A stretch of 64,000 nt of DNA from Blautia sp. XA-2221 (GTDB lineage Bacteria > Bacillota > Clostridia > Lachnospirales > Lachnospiraceae): positions 51,388 through 115,387 of the forward strand of contig NZ_JAJQXX010000009.1 of NCBI RefSeq assembly GCF_028767025.1, given 5' to 3'. Positions 41,219-50,873 of the stretch are shown here, piece after piece. The notes under the pieces were generated by a model. That model saw nothing but the letters and a program-made list of their open reading frames with translations, did no database searches and was not told the DNA's origin. The translations under genes and the position numbers were made by a program. The stretch's first letter is position 1, and each line of letters begins with the position of its first letter.

Positions 41219-41779
41219 ATGAAGTATTTAAAAGAACTGTTAAAAGAGAAAAAATATGTGCCTGTGATCATTGCGGTACTGGTGGTAACAGAGGCGTTTC
41301 TGTTTACATTTTACGGATATCACTGGCTGAAAACTGTGAGATATCTGATCCTGTCTGCCTTTCTTGTTGTTCTGGGATTTATAGATTCAAAAAGAACACT
41401 GATTCCCAATCAGCTTCTGATTATGATGCTTGTGGCAAGAGCCATGCTTCTGATTGGCGAGATCGGAGCAGAGCCTGCATGGTGGAAGGAATGTCTGAAA
41501 TCTGCATTTGGCGGCCTTGGTCTTGGTCTGGTGATTTTTCTGGCAGCCTGGTTTTTGTCAAGAAAGAGCATTGGAATGGGAGATGTAAAGCTTGCGGCTG
41601 TGATCGGCTGGTATCTGGGAGGCTCCCTGATCTGGTTTGATCTGGTGGTGTGTCTCAGCTTGTCTGCAATATTCAGTATTGTGCAGCTTTTGCGAAAAAA
41701 ACTGACCATGAAGGATTCCATTCCGCTGGCGCCGTTTTTTTCAGTGGGAACCATCTTGATTTTGATAATTGGATTTTAG
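41219..41779 (+). CDS. A24-family prepilin peptidase (TadV/CpaA-like)
   Basis: A 186-residue membrane aspartyl peptidase that matures the Flp pilin and pseudopilins. The two catalytic aspartates lie in GFIDSKRTLIPN (about 45-56) and in GMGDVKLAAVIGWYLGG (about 119-135), which holds the GxGD motif. About six membrane helices are visible. It lacks the N-terminal methyltransferase domain of larger enzymes, as usual for Tad systems. AAGGAGAG precedes the ATG. Confidence 0.92.
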   Translation: MKYLKELLKEKKYVPVIIAVLVVTEAFLFTFYGYHWLKTVRYLILSAFLVVLGFIDSKRTLIPNQLLIMMLVARAMLLIGEIGAEPAWWKECLKSAFGGLGLGLVIFLAAWFLSRKSIGMGDVKLAAVIGWYLGGSLIWFDLVVCLSLSAIFSIVQLLRKKLTMKDSIPLAPFFSVGTILILIIGF

Positions 41780-41788
41780 GGAGAGGTT

Positions 41789-43078
41789 ATGAAAAAATTG
41801 ATGATTGTTGCAGTGGCAGCTCTTCTGGGACTGTCATGGTGGACTACATTTTCATCTGCAGTACAAAAGCCTGCGGAATATCAGAGCTATCTGGCAGAAG
41901 CGCAGAAAAATGAGAAAAAGGGAATTTATTATGACGCGATCCTTAACTATCAGAAGGCTCTGGAATACCATCCGGAAAATATGGATATCTATCTGAAGAT
42001 CGCAGAGGCTTACAAGAATCTGGGAGATGAAAACGGATTTATACAGGCCTGTACACAGGCTATGAATCTGGAGGGAGACGGCGAGCAGGCGGTAATGATC
42101 CTGGCAGATTATTACCTGGAAAAGGGACAGAAAGGAGACGCCATTGCGCTTTTGCAGGCACAGATCCAGCAGCAGGAATCCAATGGCTCTCTCAGGGCAA
42201 AGCTGAACTCGCTTGCAGGAGGATTTGACTATATTGGAGAGGAGTATGATGAGATTTCCAATGCCTGCGGCTCCTGTATGCTGGTAAAATCAGGAGAGGA
42301 TCTCGGTATTACAGATCTTCAGGGGAACGTGGTGATCCGCGCTCAGTATGAACAGATGGGCATGTTTGGAGAAAATGGATTTGCGCCTGTTCAAAAGGAC
42401 GGAATGTGGTATTACATAGACACAAATAATTATAAAAGGCGGCAGCCGGATGAGGAATATGAATTCCTGGGAGTCTGCAATCAGGGCGCTATCCCGGCAA
42501 AAAAAGACGGGAAATGGGGATATCTCAATGAGGATTTTCAACCTGTAACTAAATTTGAATATGACGGCGCCACCCCGTTTTTAAATGGATTAGCAGCCTT
42601 GAAAAAAGGCCAAAAGTGGGCCATTATCAATACGGAACTTAAGGCAGTGACGGATTTTGGCTTTGACGATATTGTGTGTGATGACTGGGGATTTTGTTCC
42701 AGAAACGGAGTGGTTTTTGCAAAAATAGGAGAAAAATATTATCTGATCAACAGTGAAGGCGTGCAGATCGGTGATGAATACGATGCGGTTTCTCCGTTTT
42801 TGTCATCCGGTCCCGCGGCTGTTATGCAGGCAGGAAAATGGGGATTTGTCTCTTCAAAAGGAGATCAGGTTTTAAAGTGCATGTTTGAAAATGCTTCAGC
42901 ATTTTCCGAACTGGGATATGCTCCTGTATGCTCAGGTGGGAAATGGGGATTTATTAAGGAAAACGGAGATTTTGTGGTGGAACCTCAGTTTGAGGGAGCA
43001 AAAACCTTTAATAAAGAAGGGGCTGCTCCTGTAAAAGAAAATGGAAAATGGAAGCTGATCCAACTTGATATTTATTAA
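41789..43078 (+). CDS. TPR and WG-repeat protein
   Basis: A 429-residue protein with an N-terminal membrane anchor (LMIVAVAALLGLSWWTTFSSAV), two or three TPR motifs (about 33-110, AEAQKNEKKGIYYDAILNYQKALEY), and then at least six WG repeats (GKWGYLNED, KWAIINTE, GKWGFVSSKG, GKWGFIKENGDFVVEPQFEGA, GKWKLIQ), each about 40-45 residues. WG repeats fold as beta-propeller-like units of unknown role, outside the membrane here. It starts 9 bases after the peptidase stop, so it belongs to the Tad operon. Confidence 0.87.
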   Translation: MKKLMIVAVAALLGLSWWTTFSSAVQKPAEYQSYLAEAQKNEKKGIYYDAILNYQKALEYHPENMDIYLKIAEAYKNLGDENGFIQACTQAMNLEGDGEQAVMILADYYLEKGQKGDAIALLQAQIQQQESNGSLRAKLNSLAGGFDYIGEEYDEISNACGSCMLVKSGEDLGITDLQGNVVIRAQYEQMGMFGENGFAPVQKDGMWYYIDTNNYKRRQPDEEYEFLGVCNQGAIPAKKDGKWGYLNEDFQPVTKFEYDGATPFLNGLAALKKGQKWAIINTELKAVTDFGFDDIVCDDWGFCSRNGVVFAKIGEKYYLINSEGVQIGDEYDAVSPFLSSGPAAVMQAGKWGFVSSKGDQVLKCMFENASAFSELGYAPVCSGGKWGFIKENGDFVVEPQFEGAKTFNKEGAAPVKENGKWKLIQLDIY

Positions 43079-43094
43079 AATAGGAGGGAAAAAG

Positions 43095-44393
43095 ATGGAA
43101 TTTATCTATGATTTTGCAGACGGACATACAGCATTCAGCTATGTTTCAAAGAAGAATGAAATTCTTGATACAGAGGTCTGGGATGTGATCAGCAGCGGAG
43201 CAGTAAGTAAATATCTGCTTCCGGTTTTTATGAAAAAAGAAAATGACGGATATACCTTTGTTTATGACATAGCCGGGATGATCAATATGATGGCATGGAC
43301 AGACGGACAAACGAAAGATGAACAGATGGAAACAGACAGAAAGATAGAGGCTGCCGTAAAAGAAGTGCGAAGAAAAGGAATTCCACAGGAGGAAATACTC
43401 ACAGAAAAGCAGTATATATATGTGGTGGTATCTACAGGAGAGATAAAGCTGATCTGTATTCCTGTGAAGGCAGATACAGAAAAGGCTTTTCATACTAATG
43501 CAGGGAAAAGCTTTGGTAAAGCATCCGAATCTCCTCTTCCGCTGATACCGCCGGAGCCAATGGGGGATATGCCGGGAGAGCTTTTTATAGAGAAACCAGT
43601 AGAGAGCAAAAGCAGCTGGTGGAGAAGAAAATCTACTGAGAAAAACAGAGAACCGGAAAATATTCCGGCACCGCCCATACCTGAGGAACTGGTTTATGAC
43701 AGGCAGGAGGTGGATCAGGGAAATGCAGAGTGGCAGGAGAGTGGAATTTCAGGGCAGATAGGAAAGGATACTCCTGAAAAAGATATATGGAAAGAAGCAG
43801 AAACTCAGAACGAATTTCCGTATAGAGGTTCATGGAATGGAGAAGAAAAGCAGGATCGCTGGGATCAGCCGGAAGCTGTAAATTCCTGGGGTGATTTGGA
43901 AAATCAGAAATCCCTGGAACAGTCAGAATGGTCCAAACCCTGGGAACAGAAAAGTGCTTCACAGATTCCGGACCCGGTGCAGATGTCTGCAGAACCTGTG
44001 CCGGAGCAGAGCCTTTCTGATGATGACTCGGAAACGGTACTGTTACGTGACGACGGAGACAGCGAAACCGTACTTTTAAAACAGCCGCAGAAAATTTTGG
44101 CGAAGCTTATCCGCATGAATACCCGGGAGATTTTTTCCGTGACAACGGAAAACTGTAAAATTGGAAAAAGGGCATTGATGTCTGATATCTGTGTCCGAAA
44201 TAACCCAACCATCAGCAGAGAGCATTGTGTGATCCGGTTTCGGGATGGAGAGTATTATATTGAAGATATGGATTCCAGTAATTATACATATCTGAATGGA
44301 ATCCGTGTAATGCCCGGACACCCTAAAAAGCTTCAGGAAGAAGACAGGATCAGACTTTCTGACGAAGAGTTTATTTTCCGAAAGGGAGAGTGA
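43095..44393 (+). CDS. FHA-domain protein with DUF6382-like N-terminus
   Basis: A 432-residue protein. ATG 43095 follows AGGAGGGAAAAAG; an upstream frame from 43065 overlaps the previous gene. Residues about 1-150 form a DUF6382-like region (FIYDFADGHTAFSYVSKK ... AGMINMMAW). Residues about 160-330 are a Pro/Glu/Trp-rich linker. The C-terminal FHA domain (about 340-432) has the phospho-Thr-binding motifs: IGKRALMSDI, PTISREHCVI and YLNGIRV. FHA domains bind phosphothreonine. A Ser/Thr kinase is encoded two genes downstream, so a kinase-reader pair is likely. Confidence 0.88.
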   Translation: MEFIYDFADGHTAFSYVSKKNEILDTEVWDVISSGAVSKYLLPVFMKKENDGYTFVYDIAGMINMMAWTDGQTKDEQMETDRKIEAAVKEVRRKGIPQEEILTEKQYIYVVVSTGEIKLICIPVKADTEKAFHTNAGKSFGKASESPLPLIPPEPMGDMPGELFIEKPVESKSSWWRRKSTEKNREPENIPAPPIPEELVYDRQEVDQGNAEWQESGISGQIGKDTPEKDIWKEAETQNEFPYRGSWNGEEKQDRWDQPEAVNSWGDLENQKSLEQSEWSKPWEQKSASQIPDPVQMSAEPVPEQSLSDDDSETVLLRDDGDSETVLLKQPQKILAKLIRMNTREIFSVTTENCKIGKRALMSDICVRNNPTISREHCVIRFRDGEYYIEDMDSSNYTYLNGIRVMPGHPKKLQEEDRIRLSDEEFIFRKGE

Positions 44394-44399
44394 CAGATA

Positions 44400-46142
44400 A
44401 TGAAAGAGATAAAAAAGAAAATATCAAAGCCAGATCCCAAAATCCTGATTCCTGTGATCGTGGGAGCGGTCTGTGCGCTTATAGTTGCAGTTGTGATCAT
44501 TTTTATGAACCCTGAAAATACAACGGCAGGACAGCTTCAGAAAAAGCTGGAGCTTGGAGATAAATATCTGGAATCCGGCGATTATGAAAAGGCAGAGTTT
44601 ACTTTTCAGGAAGCGCTGAAAATTGATGAAAAATCACCGGATGCAACGATTAAACTGGCAGATACATACAATAAAATGAAAAAGCCTGAAAAGGCTTTGA
44701 AGATGCTGAAACAGACAAACAAAAACCTGGAAAATATGCCTGTGGCCAAGCTAAATTCCAATCCGGATGGCTGGAAAAACAAGATGAATATGTACGAAAC
44801 CGTTTATAAGCAGACAGAGCAGCTTTATCAGGACAGCGGAAACCAGATGCCGGCTGATATGTCAGAAGATGTGATCAATGTTTTTAACGATATACATATA
44901 TACATCAATGATTATGTAACACCTACACCAAAGCCTGCGAAAAAGCCAGGCAAAAAAGAGGATAAAGAGGAAACGACACCTGCACCTGAACAGGAGGTAA
45001 CACCGGAGAAAACCCCTGTTCCCGAGCCAACAGTAATGCCGGAGGAAACTCCTGCTCCTGAGCCCACTGTAACGCCGGAGGAAACTCCTATTCCTGAGCC
45101 CACTGCAATACCGGAAGAGGATCAGGAAGAAGAATCCACAGTAATTCCTGAAATAAGTCCGGAAGCTACAGTTATGCCATCCAACCCGGAACTTCAGCCG
45201 GAACCTGCTCCGGAATCCACTGAAGATCCTTCCGGAGATATGGGAATACCGCCGGCAGTTCCGGATTATCCGGAAGAACCGATGGTTCCCCCGGCAGATC
45301 AGAACAATGAAGAGATACCTCCGGCAGAGCAGGAGGGCCAGACAGAACAGAATGTGCCTGTCCCGGAAAATACACCGGATCAGATTCTGGATGCCTTTGC
45401 CGCCCAGTTTCTTGCAGAAAGTCCGCGGTCATCTCTCAGTACACCGGCTTCCTATACTTACGGGGATGAATCCGGTATGGCGGCAGCCAGCGGAACACTT
45501 GGAGCAGAGAAACGGGATTTTAACGGTGATGGAATGCCGGAACTGCTGGTGATCTCTGTCAGAAACGGACAGCTTGTTCTGGACATCTATACAGCAGCTG
45601 GCGGAACAGCGTCCATGGTTTCTTCTGTTTCTTTTGAGGAATGCTTTGGAAAGGCTGTGGAAGGCGTTACATACGGTGGAACACAGACCTGCTTTATCAG
45701 AGAAAACGGATCAGGGTTCGATATCGGAATGGCCGGCTATTATTTTGGAATGAATACAGGAGACGGAAATCCCGGAGCCAAAACAGTGGCAGCGATTTAT
45801 ACCATGGGAGCTGATGGAAGCCTTAATATGTCAGCCTCCGCTTCACTGATAAACGGAACCATATCTTCCCCGCAGGAAGGCGGAAAGGACGGATTTATCA
45901 GCGCTCTTTCCGGCGCAGGAATGAGCGGCTCCTGGGTATCCGAAAGCGCAGATGTACTTTCAGGAATGGACCTTGTAAACAATCCGGTTCAGGATATGGC
46001 AGCAGTACCAAATCCACTTTCAGGCGGACTTGCAGGAAAAGAGCCGGGAGTACAGGATCTTGTTGTGGTAAATGCAGGAATGCAGCCTGGAACAGGAAGC
46101 ATGAACTTCAGTGTCACAGACAATACTACATGCGGAAAATAA
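44400..46142 (+). CDS. TPR membrane protein with Pro/Glu repeat linker
   Basis: A 580-residue protein. A membrane helix lies at about 16-38 (ILIPVIVGAVCALIVAVVIIFM), TPR motifs at about 45-120 (LELGDKYLESGDYEKAEFTFQEALKI), and a Pro/Glu/Thr linker at about 175-320, which includes 12-residue repeats. The C-terminal domain (about 330-580) has a possible Ca-binding-type loop (REDFNGDGMPELLV: DFNGDGMPE) and a Gly/Ser-rich end. It probably sits outside the membrane. It follows the FHA gene by 6 bases and overlaps the reading frame ahead of the kinase gene. Function unknown. Confidence 0.8.
   Translation: MKEIKKKISKPDPKILIPVIVGAVCALIVAVVIIFMNPENTTAGQLQKKLELGDKYLESGDYEKAEFTFQEALKIDEKSPDATIKLADTYNKMKKPEKALKMLKQTNKNLENMPVAKLNSNPDGWKNKMNMYETVYKQTEQLYQDSGNQMPADMSEDVINVFNDIHIYINDYVTPTPKPAKKPGKKEDKEETTPAPEQEVTPEKTPVPEPTVMPEETPAPEPTVTPEETPIPEPTAIPEEDQEEESTVIPEISPEATVMPSNPELQPEPAPESTEDPSGDMGIPPAVPDYPEEPMVPPADQNNEEIPPAEQEGQTEQNVPVPENTPDQILDAFAAQFLAESPRSSLSTPASYTYGDESGMAAASGTLGAEKRDFNGDGMPELLVISVRNGQLVLDIYTAAGGTASMVSSVSFEECFGKAVEGVTYGGTQTCFIRENGSGFDIGMAGYYFGMNTGDGNPGAKTVAAIYTMGADGSLNMSASASLINGTISSPQEGGKDGFISALSGAGMSGSWVSESADVLSGMDLVNNPVQDMAAVPNPLSGGLAGKEPGVQDLVVVNAGMQPGTGSMNFSVTDNTTCGK
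45024..45119 (+). repeat. 36-bp tandem repeat in the Pro/Glu linker
   Basis: Two full units (45024-45059, 45060-45095) and a partial third (45096-45119) encode EPTVxPEETPxP. The 36-base unit keeps frame. Confidence 0.85.
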
Positions 46143-46155
46143 GGGAGAGGACAGA

Positions 46156-48189
46156 ATGCTGAAGCACATATCAGATACCTATGAAATTATAGAAAAAATC
46201 GGCGCCGGAAACAGCGGAGAGGTTTATAAGGCATACCATAAAAATCTGAAAAAATATGTTGTACTGAAAAAAATCCGGGCAGAGGTCAAGGATGTTCTGA
46301 ATAATCGTGCGGAGGCAGATGTACTGAAAAATCTCCACCATCCCTGTCTGCCCCAGGTGTTTGATTTCCTGGAGGCAGACGGAGATGTATACACAGTAAT
46401 GGACTATATTCCGGGAAATTCTTTCCGGGAATATCTGGATGCAGGTACAGAGTTTAAAGAAAAATCAGTGATTATCTGGGCAAGACAGATCTGTGCCACT
46501 TTAAGTTACCTGCACAGCCAGAAGCCACCCATTATTCACAGCGATCTGAAGCCGGGAAATATTATGCTGAAACCTGATGGGAATATCTGCCTTATTGATT
46601 TTAATATATCGGCAAGCCTGGATGGAGATACTGCCTGGGTGACCGGATATACCAATGGATATGCGCCTCCGGAACAGATAGAGGCGTTGCGTTATAATCA
46701 GAATGAGCTGGATCATTCCCTTTGGAAGACCATTGACAGAAGAGCGGATATTTACAGTTTGGGAGCAGTTCTTTATCACCTTATGACAGGGAAAAAGCCT
46801 TCTCAGGATGAAAATGGGTATGTGGAAGACATTCGCAGCCGTGGAATCCGCATCAACCAGGTATTTGCCCATATTATTATGAAATGCCTGGAGCCCAGAC
46901 CGGAAAAACGTTATCAGTCGGCAGAGGCGCTTCTGGGCGATCTGAGAGGTATTGAAAAAAAGGACAGACGATACCGGGAGCTTTGCAAAAAGCAAAAAGG
47001 AATTTATATACTGGTGATCGCCTTTATGGCGGTCAGTGCCGTGCTTACTGTGAACGGATATTTCCGCAGAGATGTGGACCGGAGAAAACAGTATGAGGAA
47101 CTTGTACGGCTGGAATCTCAGTGTGTGACATCCGGAGAATTTGAGAATTTTGAATCCTATTATCAGAAAGCAGCTGGTCTTATGCCGGAAAGGCTGGATG
47201 CTTACTATCAGAAAGCCCTGGCTTTGAACCAGCAGAGACAGTATGGAGATAACATTAATTTTATCAATGAAAAGATCCTGTCCAATCCGGAAATTGAAGT
47301 GGGTGCAGAAGCTTTAAATAATGTGTACTATCTTCTTGGAAATTCCTATGAAAAGCAGGAGGATTATGAAAATGCCGCAAAATGCTATGAAAAAGCCATA
47401 GAGATCAAGCCGGACAACAGTGATTATTACCGCGATTATGCCATTGCTCTTGCCTATGCCGGAGATCTGGACAAGGCTCAGAAGGCACTTGATACAGCCA
47501 GAAGTCAGTGCCTTGATTCCGTGGAAATTGATTATGTACAGGGAGAAATTTTGTATAATGCTCAGGATTTTCAGGGTGCAAAAGAAATTTTTCTGACCTG
47601 TATGGAAAAGGTCCAGGATGACTATGTGAAAATGCGCGCCTGTATTATGACATGTAAGTGTATTGATGCGTTGGAGGATGGCGTAGGCGGTTATGATGAG
47701 AAGATACAGCTTCTTGAAAAGGCGCGGAAGGAACTTCCTGCAGAATACAATATAGGCGTTCTTGAGACTCTGGGACAGGTATACAGTGACATGGGAAATG
47801 ACACAGGAGACACTTCTTACTATACAAAGGCAGTTGAGGTGCTAAAACAGATCCAGAAGCAGGGAATGGGAAGTTACGATACAGATTATAATCTGGTTGT
47901 TCTCTATCAGAATATGGGAAAACATGACGAGGCTTCTGCGCTTCTGAAAGAGATGCTTGAGGAGTACGGAGAGAATTACCGTACTTATAAAGCTATGGCT
48001 TTTTTGGAAGCGTCAAAACAGCAGGCGGTGGATGTAAATCAGCGGAGCTATGGATTGTTTAAAGAATATTATGAAAAAGCGGAGAAGCTTTATCAGCAGC
48101 AGCTTGAAAATAATGTAAACGATATGGAAATGGAAAGGCTGAAGCTGATGTATGACCAGGCGGCTGCCAACGGCTGGTTCAGTAGCTGA
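46156..48189 (+). CDS. Membrane Ser/Thr protein kinase with extracellular TPR
   Basis: A 677-residue kinase. ATG 46156 follows GGGAGAGG. The kinase domain (about 8-270) has the glycine loop GAGNSGEV (16-23), Lys38, catalytic Asp130 in HSDLKPGN, the Mg-binding DFN (148-150, instead of DFG) and APPEQ in the activation segment. A membrane helix lies at about 282-302. The outer part (about 315-677) is a series of TPRs, with clear matches such as LLGNSYEKQEDYENAAKCYEKAIEI. It lacks PASTA repeats. Probably it phosphorylates Thr residues read by the FHA protein. DFN is unusual but keeps the metal-binding Asp, so activity is possible. Confidence 0.9.
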   Translation: MLKHISDTYEIIEKIGAGNSGEVYKAYHKNLKKYVVLKKIRAEVKDVLNNRAEADVLKNLHHPCLPQVFDFLEADGDVYTVMDYIPGNSFREYLDAGTEFKEKSVIIWARQICATLSYLHSQKPPIIHSDLKPGNIMLKPDGNICLIDFNISASLDGDTAWVTGYTNGYAPPEQIEALRYNQNELDHSLWKTIDRRADIYSLGAVLYHLMTGKKPSQDENGYVEDIRSRGIRINQVFAHIIMKCLEPRPEKRYQSAEALLGDLRGIEKKDRRYRELCKKQKGIYILVIAFMAVSAVLTVNGYFRRDVDRRKQYEELVRLESQCVTSGEFENFESYYQKAAGLMPERLDAYYQKALALNQQRQYGDNINFINEKILSNPEIEVGAEALNNVYYLLGNSYEKQEDYENAAKCYEKAIEIKPDNSDYYRDYAIALAYAGDLDKAQKALDTARSQCLDSVEIDYVQGEILYNAQDFQGAKEIFLTCMEKVQDDYVKMRACIMTCKCIDALEDGVGGYDEKIQLLEKARKELPAEYNIGVLETLGQVYSDMGNDTGDTSYYTKAVEVLKQIQKQGMGSYDTDYNLVVLYQNMGKHDEASALLKEMLEEYGENYRTYKAMAFLEASKQQAVDVNQRSYGLFKEYYEKAEKLYQQQLENNVNDMEMERLKLMYDQAAANGWFSS

Positions 48190-48242
48190 AAACACAAAAT
48201 CAGAAAACAGAACTCTGTTATAAGAAGTTGGGAGGAACAAAA

Positions 48243-48377
48243 ATGGGAGCAGGCATTGTAATGATGGTCGGCGGAATTGTGGGAATGGTAGTATGTATGA
48301 TTCTTCTTTGTATTCTGCCCGGAATGTTTGAAAAACAGAGAAAAAAGCTGCTTAGTGAAATTGAAAATGAGATTTAG
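48243..48377 (+). CDS. 44-residue single-helix membrane protein
   Basis: ATG 48243 follows GGGAGGAAC and the frame ends with TAG at 48375-48377. It has a Gly/Met/Val-rich membrane helix (about 4-29) and a Lys/Glu-rich tail. It lies between the kinase and the M15 peptidase gene on the same strand, so it belongs to the operon. Such small proteins often modulate membrane kinases or assembly machines; that role is inference. No family is known to me. Confidence 0.65.
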   Translation: MGAGIVMMVGGIVGMVVCMILLCILPGMFEKQRKKLLSEIENEI

Positions 48378-48400
48378 CAGCAGGGAGAGAGCATCTGCAT

Positions 48401-49444
48401 ATGAAAAATGACAACAGAAGAAAACAGGTAGAACAGTTAATGAAACAAGAAAACAGTCATAAATCAGGAAATACATTGTGGGTTCTGCTTTTTATAGGTA
48501 TGGTCTGTATGTTCCTTGTAATGGGACTTCTGTGCTATTCCTTTGTGGGAATGAAAAAAGAACTGCAAAAGAACAGACAGGCAGCAGAAAAAACAGAGAC
48601 TGAAATATCAGAAACCATCAGTCAGATGAAAGAGGAAATCCAGAATCTGAATGAAAAGGTTCTGGCTCAGGAACAGGAAATTGCAGATTATAAAAAGAAT
48701 GACCGAGTTCAGGGTGAAGCTGTACAGAATCCACAGGAAGAAGAAAATGCAATGATCGGTCCTCCGGCTCGTCCGGCGCTTTCTGTTGATCAGCTTTCTC
48801 CGGGGCAGATTATTGACAGTTTTCAGATCCAGGGCAATGAAAATATGTTTTTTAAGGCGTATGAGATTTCAGAAGGAGACGCTGTATATAACAGAATCTA
48901 CGGAAAATCGTATTATGAAAATGAAAACATAGGGCTTCAGGATCTCAGATACCTGAAAATGCTCCATTATAATTTTAACCATGAAGTGCAGGTAGGCGAA
49001 ATGATCGTAAACGCTGCGATCAGCAATGATGTACTCAGTGTTTTTCAGGAATTATTTGCAGTGGGGTATGAAATTCAGTCCATGCGTCTGATCGATGACT
49101 TCTGGACAGGAGACGGGGATTCTTCTGACAGCAATTCCATTGACAATAACAATACGTCTGCGTTTTGTTACCGCCAGATCACAGGGGGAGGAAATTTGTC
49201 CAATCATGCCTATGGAAGAGCCATTGACATTAATCCACAGCAGAATCCTTATGTGTGGAACTCCCAGGGACAGCTTCAGTGGAGCCACGAAAATGCTTCT
49301 CCCTATGTTGACCGCACCTGCGGAGATCCTCATGTGATCGTCGAAAATGATGTGTGTTATAATATCTTTGCAAAATATGGATTCAGCTGGGGTGGTTTAT
49401 GGAGTAATCCGGTAGATTATCAGCATTTTGAAAAAGAATCCTGA
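48401..49444 (+). CDS. M15-family peptidase (D-Ala-type or L,D/endopeptidase) with coiled-coil stalk
   Basis: A 347-residue protein. Membrane anchor at about 22-45, coiled coil at about 50-108, linker, then an M15-type domain (about 175-347): GGGNLSNHAYGRAIDINPQQNPYV (about 262-285) gives zinc ligands His and Asp, and DYQHFEKE at the end gives the third His. These enzymes cut peptidoglycan stem peptides. Its place at the end of the Tad/kinase block suggests local wall opening for the appendage. GGGAGAG precedes ATG 48401. Confidence 0.88.
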   Translation: MKNDNRRKQVEQLMKQENSHKSGNTLWVLLFIGMVCMFLVMGLLCYSFVGMKKELQKNRQAAEKTETEISETISQMKEEIQNLNEKVLAQEQEIADYKKNDRVQGEAVQNPQEEENAMIGPPARPALSVDQLSPGQIIDSFQIQGNENMFFKAYEISEGDAVYNRIYGKSYYENENIGLQDLRYLKMLHYNFNHEVQVGEMIVNAAISNDVLSVFQELFAVGYEIQSMRLIDDFWTGDGDSSDSNSIDNNNTSAFCYRQITGGGNLSNHAYGRAIDINPQQNPYVWNSQGQLQWSHENASPYVDRTCGDPHVIVENDVCYNIFAKYGFSWGGLWSNPVDYQHFEKES

Positions 49445-49662
49445 CAAAATTATGTTGGTATTGGAACGGGGGTTTTCCGTATTGCATGAAGACTATAAAA
49501 ATTCCCGCAAAAGGTGTCATATATTGCAGGTACAGTTTGTTATATATAAGAATAAGAACGGTATTTTTCAAAGAATAAGATGAATTTTATAAATAGAAGA
49601 TAATATACACCAAAAAAGGAAGATGGCAGACTGAAATAGAAAATTTTGACTGGAGGGAGAAA

Positions 49663-50763
49663 ATGTACTGTAAGAAATGCGGAGCAGAGACACAAAGCAA
49701 TTCTGTATATTGTCCTAAGTGCGGTGTTAAGCTGGGAAACGATGAAGAAATGCCTGAAGTTCCATACAGTGATGGACCGGAAGGATCAGGAACAAATGCC
49801 CCCTTGTGGGAACCGGGAAGTAATAAAAATAAAAGATCAGAAGATCTACAATATTCGGATGAAACTTCCTGCCCGTGGGACTCAGAGTTTCTGAAATATT
49901 CAGGAACACAGGGATATCCGGGGGATCTGGGATATCAGGAAAGGGCGGACGAGGAGAAAACGGGAAAGCGGTGGATAAAGTGGCTTGTAGGAGGAACGAT
50001 AGGAGTGGTCGTTGTGGCTGCTACAGGAATCCTGGCGTGGAAAATCCTGAAGCCCTCTGAACAGGAAACACTAGAACCCACTGTTAAAATAGGGGAGGCA
50101 GTAGCGGAGATAAAAAATGAAAGCTCAGATAAAAAGACTGCTTCGCCAAGTGAAGAAACAGAAAAATATGAAAATATAGAAAGTAAAGACGATATCTCAG
50201 TGGCTCTTTCACAGGAGTCAGAGATGGAAGATTCGGAAACGAATGTATCAGAAAGTGAAGGATATACTTTTGAACAGAACAGTGCTTCAGGAGGAGCTTT
50301 TCTATTAGAAACAGCGGGACCGGATCTTACCTCCCTGAGAGAGGCAGAAGTGATCACTGCAAATGCAACCTCTGTTTTTTCTCAGTCTGATGAAGACCAC
50401 AGTCCTATGCTGCTGTTTGACAAAAAAGACAATACATACTGGCAGGAGGGAATAGAAGGACCGGGTAAAGGAGAGAGTGTAAGCTTTGGACTGGACGATA
50501 CATATCATATCCAGTATCTGGGATTTAAGCTGGGCAACTGGACGGATGATCCGCATTATTCTGAAAGCTCAAAGCCCAAAACAGTAACCATTACAGCAGG
50601 CGGCAGTTCCGGGCAGGTGACCTTTGACGGTGATAAAAAAGTAGAGTGGGTAAAAGCTGATTCTCCTGTGACAGCAGACTCTGTTATGCTGAAAATCGAT
50701 GATGTAGACACAGGAACTGCTGAGGATACCTGTATTACAGAAATTATGATTTATGGAAAATAA
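49663..50763 (+). CDS. Paralog of the zinc-ribbon/discoidin-like membrane protein
   Basis: A 366-residue protein with the same layout as that at 32788: zinc ribbon (C3, C6, C17, C20), a disordered spacer, a membrane helix (about 107-129), an acidic Ser/Glu linker, and the C-terminal discoidin-like domain (VITANATSVFSQ ... LLFDKKDNTYWQEGI ... YLGFKLGNW ... CITEIMIYGK). The C-terminal domains are clearly homologous; linkers are not. GGAGGGAG precedes ATG 49663. The two paralogs flank the Tad-kinase block on the same strand. Ends before a bidirectional terminator. Confidence 0.82.
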   Translation: MYCKKCGAETQSNSVYCPKCGVKLGNDEEMPEVPYSDGPEGSGTNAPLWEPGSNKNKRSEDLQYSDETSCPWDSEFLKYSGTQGYPGDLGYQERADEEKTGKRWIKWLVGGTIGVVVVAATGILAWKILKPSEQETLEPTVKIGEAVAEIKNESSDKKTASPSEETEKYENIESKDDISVALSQESEMEDSETNVSESEGYTFEQNSASGGAFLLETAGPDLTSLREAEVITANATSVFSQSDEDHSPMLLFDKKDNTYWQEGIEGPGKGESVSFGLDDTYHIQYLGFKLGNWTDDPHYSESSKPKTVTITAGGSSGQVTFDGDKKVEWVKADSPVTADSVMLKIDDVDTGTAEDTCITEIMIYGK

Positions 50764-50788
50764 ATAAAAAACTGCTGGTTCTAAAAAA

Positions 50789-50848
50789 TAAAAATACCCG
50801 CCGGACAGATGAAAGAGATCATCAAAGTTCCGGCAGGTATTTTTTTGC
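50789..50848. terminator. Bidirectional terminator between paralog and glnS
   Basis: AAATACCCGCCGGA (50791-50804) pairs with TCCGGCAGGTATTT (50829-50842) with one mismatch, and T-runs follow on both strands. Confidence 0.85.
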
Positions 50849-50873
50849 TTTATTTTATTGTTTTGCGGAGTTG

